From NCBI GenBank assembly GCA_011799875.1, contig CM022301.1, forward strand, positions 17,051,927-17,115,926: 64,000 bases of DNA. The letters run 5' to 3'. The translations under genes were made by a program, and so were the position numbers. The DNA comes from Thinopyrum elongatum (lineage: Eukaryota; Streptophyta; Magnoliopsida; Poales; Poaceae). The notes beneath the pieces are model-generated. The model searched no databases. It was not told where the DNA came from and saw nothing but the letters and a program-made list of their open reading frames with translations. The stretch's first letter is position 1. Every line of letters starts with the position of its first letter. Below, one piece after another: positions 12,636-23,640 of the stretch.

Positions 12636-14766
12636 TCAGCATCCACATGTGAATGGATCCATCAAATCCAGGTATTCAATACTCCTGTTTCTTAAATCCG
12701 CATGCACGTGGCTGCAACTTGATGATAATCTAAGACGAGCACGTCTAGAAGCCTTTTTATGCCACTTCAGAACCCTTTGTTGCTCTTTGTAAAATACTCC
12801 CGTGAACTCTGTGGGAGGGGAGATAAACTTAATGCTGATGGTCTCCAGATCCTTTGCACTCAGAACAAAGAACGTCGCAAATTCAATGTTACCCCGGGAG
12901 GGAACATAATCTTCCAGCGTTACTGTCTTCAGACAAATGTTGTGATGTTTGAGAAACTGCCGGTGCTTAAGACGCCATTTGTTTTTTGCACCACGACAAG
13001 TCAACCGTCCCTAAAATATACATGAAAGGTTGAAAATTTATAGCATCTATAGAAAGAGATAGAGTCCATCGAAAACCAAATGAAACAATTAATTCTACGA
13101 CCTCCGTAACAAGAAGTTTGACAGACTTGTCTAGATATGGATGTATCCAACAATAAATCATTTGTAGATACGGGTGCATCCATTCCAGTCAAATTTAAGA
13201 CAAGCATTTTGAAATGGAAGGAGTACTACAGTATGCATATTTCTGAAGATCATCACCTCGACAAACAAGTTCTCCGGTTTTGGAAAGAATTGCAACAATT
13301 CAACGACGATGTCCACTTTATAATACATGTAGATAAGCAAGGTCTTGACAGATTGACGCATTGTTGTTAGACTGACTGCCCCCAAACCCTTCATGAAAAT
13401 TAACAGAAGATGGATCACAAAACTAATAGAATAAAGGTTGGATGAAATAAAACTTGTTTCCTCCCAAACAAAATGAAGTTGGAAGTATTGTGAAAACTCA
13501 ATACAGCAAGACATGTGAGACCACATGGATCCAATTCAGGTGCAGATACAGCGGTTACCTCGAAGTCCTGACTCTTCATGAAGAATAGAACATAGATCAT
13601 CAAATTAATAGAACAAACATCGGAACAAGTGTAGCTCTGTTCCAGTATCAAGGAAAGTCAGTACCTCAAGACATGTGGAGGGAGACATGAACACGAATTC
13701 ACCCAGCATCTCCAGTTTAGGTGCAAAGACAACGGTTATCGAAAAGTCGTCGACCAGACTATCATGGATCAACCGTTGAAGCGAAGGGGCATCCTCAATA
13801 ATGAGTTCGCCGTATGCACAACAAATGCCAATGCTTACAAGGTTACATGAGTTTATTATGATGCGACGACCTCCTCTACTACAAACAAGCAGCAGAGACT
13901 CAAGTGCAGGGCAACTAGAGTGGATTATGCTTTGCAGCGAGACGTCTGATATATCAACTTCCACAAGCGAGAGTCTTTTGACCAGTGGTAGCTTAAGCGT
14001 CCCTACGTAATTTGTCTGGTATTTGGCAAAGAGCAAAGGTGAGGGTGTGGAGAGAGGAGGAAAACCGAAACACGGACTCCGGTGCTGAGGGAGTAGATGA
14101 AGTGCATACATCCAGTAGTGTGACCTCTTGCGTCAGGAAACCTGGGAACAGGTAGTAAAACTCAAGAACCTGGAGATTGTTCAGCTTTGAGGATCGGAGC
14201 CAGGCATCAACGATGGAGGGTCTGCACTGTAGGTACCACGCCGGGATAGAGAGGCGGCTAACCGAGCCCTCATGGCTGGACAGGATGGATTCCGGAAGAC
14301 TGACAACATAAGCGACAGATTTTCGAGAGCGCCGAGTTCCAGAATAGCATTTGCGGACGCGCTCCTCGGTGATGGCAGACAGCTTAGATATGGTCTCGAT
14401 ATGAACTGTTTCTCCATCGTTAAAAAGACGAGCGACAGAGATCTCACGGCAGCCGAGATTCAGAGTAGCGGTGCGCCATAAAGGACACCACCGACTTGCA
14501 AGGATTCGAGTACGGATGCCCTCCTTGATGGGGAGACGAGAGATGATCTCACCTAGGATGACGTCTGGGAGATCGCTTATGCGGTCCGGACGAGATCCCT
14601 CTTCTTCCTCCTCGGATCGAGAGGGAGCACGCTCGCTGCTTCCCTCCCCTCCGACAACCAGCACACCACCAGAAGGCGGCGTCATCGGTGGCGCCACTCT
14701 CGACCTCTTGGTGCTACGAGCAGCGCATTCCATCTCCACCTCCATTGCTGGGGTGGCGCCCCCCAC
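12636..14766 (-). pseudogene. F-box/LRR/FBD protein gene, copy C (single frameshift)
   Basis: This is the best-preserved F-box copy. From about 14766 it encodes a Pro/Ser-rich N-terminus, an F-box ([17 protein letters not shown]), a segment RWCPLWRTATLNL, LRR-like strands, then exons with GLGAVSLTTMRQSVKTLL (13300-13390) and a last exon with the FBD signature LEDYVPSRGNIEFATFF, ending at 12636. F-box/FBD proteins are expected to recruit substrates to SCF ubiquitin ligases. One extra T near 14011 (TAATTTG here, TAATTG in copy A) breaks the reading frame in the middle of the LRRs. The two codons that are stops in copy A are TGG and CGA here. Exon 1 ends at 13665 with a GTACTG donor. It is a pseudogene unless the frameshift is an assembly error. 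Confidence 0.8.
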
Positions 14767-14799
14767 GACCAGTGCTCAGTGAGGTGGATCTGGAAAAAT

Positions 14800-16390
14800 G
14801 GATTACAGCCTGTCAATCCACAAAACGACTTAAATACCGAGGGGGAGCGAAGGGGTCCAGATTAATTACCTCTCTTTTTTTTGACAGGAGGGTCCGGGTT
14901 AATTACTACTCGTAACAAGTAAATGGTAGATGGCTGCTTGAAACATTAAATAGAACCACGGCTTTGATGGTACGAGATGCACTGTTATACATGCAGACTA
15001 GGCACGGGCATGCCCCTCCGTGTTTTAATTATTTACCGCACACATTCATTAGAAGAATCTGTTCGACGCCGGAAGCACGGTTCTACAATCATCTTGCCTC
15101 TGTGAGATGCAAAATTTTCCACGGGCACGTTAACCATGAAGTCACTATAAGGACCGTTTCAAAGTTAAGGAGATTCAAGGCCGTGCCTCTGCCTTCCAGA
15201 TGATTCTGCCAAAACGCTCACAGACAAAAGCAAGGACGTGAAGTGATGGCAGAGGCACGGTTTGTCACGTACCACACACACGGTCATGCCTTCGGCATTG
15301 TAGATACGAGATGCACTGTTCTACCTGCCACACAGGCACGGCCGTGATTCCACGTGCTTCAGTAGCATGTAAAGACATGATTCTCTCACAGGAAATGCCG
15401 TGAACCTACTGCCAGGCACTATATCCATTTGTGAAACAGAAACACAAACACAACCGTGACCCGTTGTGTTTGAAATCTTTGCATCACAGAAGCATGGCGT
15501 GAAGGCACATGAGGCATGGTTGGACACGCATCGCAAGCACGATTATCTGCTCTATATTTCAATTACTTACAAACATGCATTCATAACAGAAGAACGGGCG
15601 CAAGAACAGGCGTGGCACAGTTACCAAGAAAGCCACGGTTATGCGCCCCCTAGAAGCACGACCTAGATTATGTGCTTCAAATGTTTCGGTGCAACGACGG
15701 TGGGCGTGACCATGAAACCGTGAGAGTCACGGTTGAACACTTACCAGTGCCATGGCCATGGCTACCTGCCCTTCAGTTATTTTTATCTCTCTGTGTCGCA
15801 GCAGAGAAGCATGCTTGTATACTTACAACATCCACGTTCAGAAACCCACGGCTGCGGAAAATAATATGGAAACCTGTGCCTCTGATATTTTTCTCCGCTG
15901 AGTAAAAATACATAAAGAAGAAAAATGTGTTCTTATTTAAATTTGTTTCGTTTCTATAACTGCAGCAATTTAACTTACAAGCCATTCTTATAACCACAGC
16001 ACGACAAAATAAACATTCGACACCCGCCCACCCTCCTCACCGATCACTTGATGTTTCATCGCTCCACATGTGGTCTTGTTTTTTAATCTTCAGCAATCCA
16101 TTCTTCCTTCTCCACCCTTGTGCGTAGCTATTCAACCTATTTACCTGTAAAATTAATATACATAAAAACCAAAAAACAATGAGAAAGATGCCGGTCATCA
16201 CTGTTTTTGCTTATGTCCTATTTAATCTGCATTATTACCTTTTAATTTTTTATTCGTACTGTTCTCTGGTACCAAACAGTCTCCATTCAGGTCTTTCCTT
16301 TCTGGAAGTGGACTGGGCAGATTCCGTGCCTTGTCCCAGGCTTCCCTGCACGCATTCTGTCTGCCTGGCTTGTGTGATGTTGGATTCTGG
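14800..16390. repeat. Duplicated spacer, motif copies and 3' region of the transposase gene
   Basis: 14800-15620 repeats the spacer seen at 4620-5100 and 6530-7470, including TTGAAACATTAAAT, TTCCACGGGCACGT and GGCACGGTTTGTCACGTACC. From 15600 to 15900 motif copies thin out (AGCCACGGTTATGCG, GAGTCACGGTTGAAC). 15960-16390 is AT-rich without array structure and probably holds the 3' UTR of the minus-strand transposase gene. Confidence 0.55.
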
Positions 16391-16391
16391 C

Positions 16392-19166
16392 TTAGATACG
16401 AGACTTTGGTAAATGTTGGCTGTTGTCAGTGGGGTGATTGGAGTTGCTGGCGTTTGCCATCTTCCCTGGGCTTGGAGTGCATTCTCCCAAGCCGTTTGAT
16501 GTCCTCGATGGTGTTGTCGGTGTGGTCGGCCATTTCATTGACCTTGCCCTCTTCTCCTGTTGCAATTTCCTCTTCTCCTCTTCAATCCTTATCCTCTCCT
16601 GGACTTCTGGATTTCCCGGGAAGTTTGTTTTCCTGTGACCCTTTTCTCCACAACGGCCACACTTGGATGTGGCTTTGTTGCCTTTTCCTTTCTTCTCAGA
16701 ACTAGCTTTGATTCGATCTCCTTTTTTTGTGCCCTTTGAGCCATTCATGGGAGGGTTCTTGAGAGTTTCGGCAAGAATGCCTGTGTCTGGTTCCTTAGCA
16801 AGTACCGCCATGACTTTTATTTTCATATCTTGCGTACACTCACGCAGCACTCTGTATGCTTTGTCTTTTCTGCAAGCATGTGAACAGATATCTGACAACT
16901 CAGCGTAAGCGAGGCCGAATCTCATAGTTTCATCATCTTGTGCGGTCATGCTATTATCTTGACTTGTAGACATGACTTTCAAGCTCTTTGATAGATTCTT
17001 AGTCCATCTGGGGATGATGAAGGATTTTGGAAGATGATCGACCATGCCTATTTGGTCCATCACCTTAAGCACATGGCAGCACTGAATGCCATCCCTACTC
17101 ATTTTCTTGCAGCTGCAACTGTATATTTCCTTTTGCTCATCCACATCTACCCTGAACTCAGACCTGTCAAATTCCTCGCCTGGATATGGTTTCCACACTT
17201 TTGTTCCATGCTCAATAATCCTTTTTTTAAAATATTGCCTCCCCTTTGCCAGGTCAGAGCACTTGTAGTATATCCGGTTCCGCAGCTCCAGCTGGAATTT
17301 TATGAAAATTTCATTCATGTATATTTCACTTGCTTCTGTTTCAATCGGAAAACCCCTCTCTCGTGATGGCATCTTCTTGACTGTTCGATGTCTTTTCTTG
17401 TCAAGCGTGGCAAGGAAAGTTTGTCGAATCATGTGATACGCACCAACAAACCTTGTTATAGTGTCCATGTGGTTGACATAATTATTCCACATCGAATTTG
17501 TGCTCTCACTGCATGTGGTTGTTGATGAGAAAGGATAGTAGCAGTCCTTGAAGTAGGCCAGCACCCAGAAATTTTGGAGTTCCCATAGCGTGTTCAGGTG
17601 TTTGTTGCCTTCTGCCTTGTGCACAGAAATTGCTGCTTTCCAAGAACGCTCAAACTCGTCTTGATCTAGTAAGTTTTTGACGATTCGAAATAAATCATCA
17701 GACATCCCTGGGTGCTGCGCAAACACTGCTGCGTTATTTTCCTTCATGTTCTTCCTAATATGCCACCAGCAGAACCTGTGCCTCGTTCTAGGAAGAGCTT
17801 CCTTTATTGCAGTCTTCATCGCCTGGTCCTGGTCTGTTATTATGTATTTCGGCTCTTTTCCTCCCATTGCCTCGACAAACGTGCTTAGGAACCATTTGAA
17901 TGACCCTATTTTCTCATTCTTTAAAAGGCCTACTCTGAACAGGACGGTCGACCAATGGTTGTCGAGACCTATAATTGGTGCAAATGGCAAGCCATATATA
18001 TTCGTAGAGAATGTCGTGTCAAAAGACACGTAATCTCCATATAGATCATAATTCATCTTGCACAAGGAGTCTGTCCAGAATAGGCTCCACACTATATTGT
18101 TACAGTCTGTCTCTTCCACATGGTGGAATCCCGCCCTCTTCCTCTGCATATCAGCAAACAGTTTCATGGTGTCCTCGATATCAGTATTGCGCTCTCCAGC
18201 CCTGTCCCGGCATGCAATGTTGCTTATGTCAATCGTGTCGAACATAATTTCTCGCCTCGGTTTCCCCATCGCAGTAAAAATTTGCATAACCTTCCTTGGT
18301 TCTAACCTTGCCTTCTACATCACTTGTATAAAGAATTTCTCCTGAGGTGTCATCTTCTTATAGCATCTCATGAACTTCAGCATCCAATCAGATGGGTGAA
18401 GTTGGTGGTTGTGCTCTAGGCGTACGTTCTTCAGGTACCATTTCCTCCTATCTGTATCCCTCTTCGCTGTTATTTGGACTAGGCAGCCTGTCCGGATCAA
18501 GCAGTTGCTCCTTCTCTCCTTAACAAGTCTCTCGGTTGTTTTATTCTGCCCTTCCTTGGTGCACTGGAACACCTGCTTGTCAAGCTCCCCATCAAATGTC
18601 AATCTTCTGCTCGTTGATTGCTTCACCGCAAAGCCAACCCTTCTCGCATATCTGCAGAAAAAGAAGAAGGCCTCATCCAATGATCCGAATGGCATACCAC
18701 CCTCTGGTTCGAGTGCTTCGGTGACCTCCTGAATCGTTGGGAATATGCCTTCTTTGAACATGTTGTCCATTTCTTTCTCTTCAATCGTCGGCGGCGCCAT
18801 GATGATGCTATCTACCGTGTCTTCGTTCGTCTGATCGCATTCACTTCTGACGACATCAGTTTCATCGCCAGCCACAGGTCCATTTACCACAGAGCTGCTG
18901 CTGCTCTATTGTTTGTCACATGCATGAGCGTCATTTCTGCATGCCACGGTCAAATCCATAAATGATTCTGCTTCTCCACTGTCGCCTTCTGGAATGCTGC
19001 TCCCTGTTTCTCCGGCACTCGTGCATCCAAGGGACTATGCTGCTTCTACCATGCAATCAGTGTTGCCGCTGTATACTACTTGCTGCTGTGAACGTTGTGT
19101 TCCCTTCATGATGGATGGAGGACTATGATATTTCTTTGCCTCATCTGTTATCCCCTCCGCCAAGCC
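16392..19166 (-). pseudogene. FAR1-type MULE transposase, main exon (three in-frame amber codons)
   Basis: One open frame of 924 codons runs from an acceptor at 19166 to the stop at 16392, broken by TAG at 19035-19037, 18906-18908 and 18315-18317. It encodes a FAR1 DNA-binding domain (about 18415-18700; GFAVKQSTSRR, RTGCLVQITAKRDTDRRKWY, LEHNHQL), then a MULE DDE transposase domain with D in YVSFDTTFS, D in IITDQDQAMK and E in CSESTNSMWNNY, a SWIM zinc finger (CSCKKMSRDGIQCCH) and a C-terminal zinc knuckle CX2CX4HX4F whose last Cys is Phe. All three DDE residues are kept. Such proteins cut and move Mutator-like elements or, when domesticated (FHY3/FAR1), act as transcription factors. The stops suggest recent inactivation. 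More 5' exons probably lie at 20640-21675. Confidence 0.85.
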
Positions 19167-19199
19167 CTGAACACATGGCATGAAACAAAATTAGATGTC

Positions 19200-19700
19200 C
19201 AGAGCCTGTTGAAGCATATGCATTTTTTTAATTTGTAAACAAAAGGTTTATATGATTCATCAGGGCTCATCTGGTATACCAAAACCACACCCGTGCCTCT
19301 TCTCCAAGTATAAGTGGTATACGAGAGGCACTGTTCAAATTATACCCAGCAGCACAGATGTGACCATGCTACACATACATCTGGACCAGAGGCACAGCTG
19401 TGCTTCTGTTTGCAACATACAACCAGAGAGGTACAACAGTGCTTCTGGTAGCATCCTATATAGGAGAACAACTCCACATACAGCCGGACCAGACGGACAG
19501 CCGTGCTCCTGTTTTGCACTTTACCCTGTTCTTGGAAAAAACTGTTTGTGTGGTGAATTGAAAACGCATAGTTCCGATGTCACCTTTGTTTTCCCATGCC
19601 TCTCTTGTCCAGCAAATCTTGGCGACATCCTCCGTGCATTGGTGATTTCGTTGATGATTCTGAATGCCATCGGAGATCCTTTGGAAGGACCCCTCATGTT
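19200..19700 (-). other. Intron or 5' segment of the transposase gene with weak motif copies
   Basis: 19255-19520 carries loose motif copies in both orientations (CCCGTGCCTCTTC, GAGAGGCACTG, GAGGCACAGCTGTGC). 19560-19700 read on the minus strand gives an open stretch with MRGPSKGSPMAF and NEITNARRMSP, possibly an exon. A related segment (RQGPLKGSPMA) lies beyond the CACTA element at 20640-20700, which suggests an exon duplication that predates the insertion. Function unknown. Confidence 0.35.
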
Positions 19701-19701
19701 G

Positions 19702-20642
19702 CACTAGTAGAAAACAGGGCTTTGGTTGAGGTAGGATAAGGGCATTAATCCCGGTTCACTCACGAACCGGGACCAAAGGTGGCATTAGTCTCGGTTCGTG
19801 AGGCGCAGGCATCAGTCCCGGTTCGAACGGGACCTTTAGTCCCGGTTGGAGACACCAACCGGGACTAAAGGGTCTGCGACCGGCCTCGAACGGTGCCAGC
19901 CCCTTTAGTCCCGGTTGGTATCTCCAACCGGGACTAAAGGCCACCCCCTTTAGTCCCGGTTGGAGATACCAACCGGGACTGAAAAAAAAATTATATTCTT
20001 TTTTTCAAAAAAAAATTCAAAAAAAAAAATTTCAATTTTTTTTCCCAGCCCTTTAGTCCCGGTTGGTGTCTTCAACTGGGACTAAAAGTCTATCTTTAGT
20101 CCTGGTTGGAGATACCAATCGGGACTAAAGGGGGGGGCCCTAAACCCTAAACCCCTTTACCACATTAATGTTAGAAAAATCATAACTAAATCATTGTAAT
20201 TTAGAAAAATACAAATAATATATCAAAATTTGCAGAAAAAAAAAAGTTTTGTCCGATGAAACAACAAGTTTTCCGTTTCGACAAATTTTTAAAATCACCA
20301 AATTCCAAAGGAATGAGTGCTGATTAGAAATTAGAGTTTAATTCTGAAGCAGTGAGGAGGGGTGATTAGAGATTAAATTGTCAAATAATTCAAAGATTTG
20401 AAAATAGGGAAAAAAAATAAAAACAAAAAAAATTCAAAAAAAAATTTGAATTTTTTTTTCAAAAAACTAAAGGTCCTCCAGCCCCCGCCCAGCCAGCGGC
20501 CACGTGGAGGGCCTTTAGTCCTGGTTTGTAACAGAACTGGGACTAAAGGGGGGACATTTAGTCCCGACCCTTTAGTCCCGGTTCCAGAACCGGGACTAAA
20601 GGCCCTCTGGAACCGGGACTAAAGGCCCTTTTTCTACTAGTG
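19702..20642. mobile_element. Non-autonomous CACTA element (941 bp)
   Basis: The termini are CACTAGTAGAAAA at the left and its inverse TTTTCTACTAGTG at the right, flanked by a 3-bp target duplication TTG (19699-19701 and 20643-20645). Subterminal regions are dense in TTTAGTCCCGGTT in both orientations, the usual look of Triticeae CACTA elements. The centre is A/T-rich (runs of A and T at 19981-20045 and 20400-20470) and has no transposase. It is inserted in the 5' part of the minus-strand transposase gene, so it is younger than that gene. Confidence 0.92.
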
Positions 20643-20645
20643 TTG

Positions 20646-21675
20646 CACGCCATAGGTGATCCTTTCAAAGGCCCTTGCCTTATGTTTTCAGTGAACCGTG
20701 GACTACCGTGATGCTTGCTTCCTTGCTCGTACGCCTGCGTGTGCAATATATTATAATTTAATATACCGTGCGAAAACACAGAAAAAATTGCTCACAAAAA
20801 AATACATTTGCTTTAAATGTTGTTGCGCGTTCGTATTTGTTGTCACCTGTATTGCTTTCTGGTGCTACTATACGGTAAAGTTTATTCCTCCTATGTTTGA
20901 TTTTGTCATTGGGCTCTTCTTGTTTGTGCAAACCTTACTCAATCCTTCAACGTCAATGCTTTTGTTGCCAATGATCCTTCTGCTTGCATCAATGGAAATT
21001 CTGTTACCCTGTACCTCTTCATTATGACGGCCTTCAAATGTTGGGCCGTCACAATGCCTGCTCTGCACCTTTGCGGACATCTGTGTCTTGAAACCACAAA
21101 ATAATTAGATGCACGTGCGAGTATTACGAAGAATTAGCACGTAAAACTTCCACGCACGTTCAAAACCGGGGTTTGAAGTTTTCGTCGTTACCTGCACAGT
21201 CTGGTTAGTGGAGTTTCTGCTGCTTAGAATGCTCCTCTTCGCAGGTGTCTGTTGCACACCATGCTCCTGGTTGGGACGTTTGCCAAGAACTTGTATCTCA
21301 CTCTTGACTCCAATTATTCTAGCCCGCATAGCATGTGCCTGTTGGACGACATCTGCATCCTTTCTCTTCTTCTCGCTTTGTAGTACTTTATTTTTCTTCC
21401 ACCTCTCGAGACTCAACTGCAGAATAGATGCACAGGATAAACAGATATTACATCATTCAACCAGGAGATATTAATCATTTTTTTTGTTATTGATCTACTC
21501 TTTGGTGTTCAGTGGTGGCACTTTGACAGCATACGTTGCAGAAATGAAAGACCAAATAACCCCAAACGCTAATGTTCAACTGCCTTAGTATTACCTTCCT
21601 CCCATGATCCTTGCCAATGTCGTTCAAATGCTGACCGTCCCTGTTGTCCTGATCAGATGACGCAGTCCTGAACAT
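20646..21675 (-). CDS. Candidate 5' exons of the transposase gene (tentative)
   Basis: Three candidate minus-strand exons have good splice sites. 21597-21675 starts MFRTASSDQDNRDGQHLND and ends near 21597 at GTAATA. 21195-21416 encodes a basic helical stretch (LSLERWKKNKVLQSEKKRK; AHAMRARIIGVKSEIQVLG) ending at GTAACG. 20877-21080 starts MSAKVQSRHCDGPTFEG. They point toward the FAR1 frame and could be its N-terminal extension, or a separate small gene. I recognise no domain. The CACTA insertion lies between them and the main exon. Transcript evidence is needed to join them. Confidence 0.4.
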
Positions 21676-23640
21676 CTGCCGGAAAAAGAGACGTAATAAA
21701 AATAAAGGTTATACACCTGCAGCATCAGTGTTGTTACCTTTTCCAAGTTGATCTCAAACGTTCTTACTAACCTTTTACACTTACCACACAACAAAGATAT
21801 ATTTTTAGTTCTATAGAATTGAGATATATATATATATATATACATATTTTAATTTTTAATTACACTTCAACGTCAACCAAAGTGAGATCCTGATGCTAGT
21901 TTGGTTGTGCAACACTTAACACAAAGATAACCATGAATCCTAACAAAAGGAACAAGCTGATATTACAAGGATGAGAGTACACGAAACAAAGAACAAACTC
22001 AAATCAGAGCTGCAGTGTAAAACCAAACAGTTTTATTCTATGAATCCCGACCACAACGAATTCATCAACAACGTAGAACCAAGCAGTTTTATACTATGCA
22101 TTCCAACCTTAGGGATTTCATCAACACCGTCATAGTGATTCTAAGCAATAACAGTTAGGGAACAGAATTTCTGTGTGCAGCTTCCCGAGGACCAACTTAG
22201 GCAGTAACATCCTAATATTTTTTAACAGAAGCGCAATGTTGAATTAAGAACCAGACTACCTACTGCCGTAAAAGAAGGACTAGGAAACTGAAAAACCATC
22301 CAGTATGTACCACGACAACATAGATATAATGAAGTGAGGTTTCGGCATAGACCCAAAACCAGCATCGCAAAAATTGAATCTCGTGTATCAGGAATCGTCA
22401 CGCGAAGGTGCATTGATAAATTTTTTACTAACCTTTGATTGCCGAATCTTATGCGCTGATTGTTTGGAACTCACACCTTTCGAATTTGTGGGGGGATCTG
22501 CTTCCCTGCAGTTTGTGAGCGATCTCCTTGGATAATTTTGAATCTGGAAGAGAGAGAGAGAGAGAGAGAGAGCCTACTTCGATTTTTTGCGTGCAAGAAA
22601 AGAATCACCTGATATGTGGGGTAAGTTTTGCGGCGCATGAGAGATGCACATATTTTTTGGTGTGACGAGATGTGGTAGGTCGACTTCACTTCACCGTCGA
22701 ACTGACAAGTGGGCTCTCAATTACTACTTCCTTAAATCTCTCACTAACTTGTGGGGTCGGCCGTATATGAGTTCTAGGACTACCTCTATCTGGCGTGAGA
22801 AGATGTGGTAGGTGGACTTGATCGTCGTACTGACATGTGGGCTCTCAAATAGTTCCTCTAAGTATTTGACTAACTTGTGGGGTCGTCCGCAGATGAGTTC
22901 CAGATCTCTCTCCATCTAGCGTCGGTGGCGACAGGCGAAGGATATTCTAGCTCTCCAAAGGAAAACCTACAGTCTCATCGTGATCCCTCCACAGCCCTCG
23001 CTCTTCCATGAAAAATTATCAGTCTCCTTCATCTCACTCGCTGTGGATCTCCTGCTCAGGTAATCCATTGCTTCCTCGCCATGATTATCCCACCGGTTCA
23101 CCGTTTGAACAAAAAAAATCTGGTGCTAGCAATTCCATGGGCTGGGTAGACATCGCATGTACGCAACACGACAGGTGGGGCGCGATTTAAATATCCGTTC
23201 CAGATCCAATTATTTTCAGCTGGTCCATGCTCAAACTGTTGCGCCTTGTTAACGGGAGAAGTGTTATGGATTTAAAATTCGGACTTAGCTGACCTCACTT
23301 TAATCCTACCAGCTGCATGTTTGCGCCGTGGTTTTTCTAAGTTGAGTTATATCTCCAGCCATGCAAATCTTAAGGACTCTCGTGACCACAGATTAAATTA
23401 GTTGCAGAGCTCAATGAGACTGCAGTCAAAATTCACTATGTTGATCCCTATCATGAGGTCACAGGTCAAATGATTGTATAGATCCGCAATTTAGAGGAGG
23501 GATCCAAAGGACTTACGTTCGTTTTTGCAAAGCAATTACTAACTTAGAGTTAGAATCCGTCTTAGCTAACCGAGCTGTTGATGATGGTCTCACATGGTCT
23601 GCTAACAACTATCTTACGTAGCTAACCTAGTAACGATGAT
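21676..23640. promoter_or_regulatory. Divergent intergenic region between transposase and Ulp1-like gene
   Basis: The two genes point away from this ~2-kb region. It contains a (GA)n run at 22549-22572 and a tandem duplication of ~125 bp (22661-22790 and 22792-22915) with the shared blocks GAGATGTGGTAGGT / GAAGATGTGGTAGGT and ACTAACTTGTGGGGTCG. A pyrimidine-rich leader follows near 22970-23060 with a possible 5' UTR donor at 23059 (CTCAG/GTAATC). 23390-23640 may hold a further small exon (AELNETAVKIHYVDP), which I could not join. No motif array is present. Confidence 0.45.

Noticed and set aside
19980..20470. Lys/Asn-rich open stretch in the CACTA element
   Set aside because: It is a poly-A/T artefact in the centre of a non-autonomous element.
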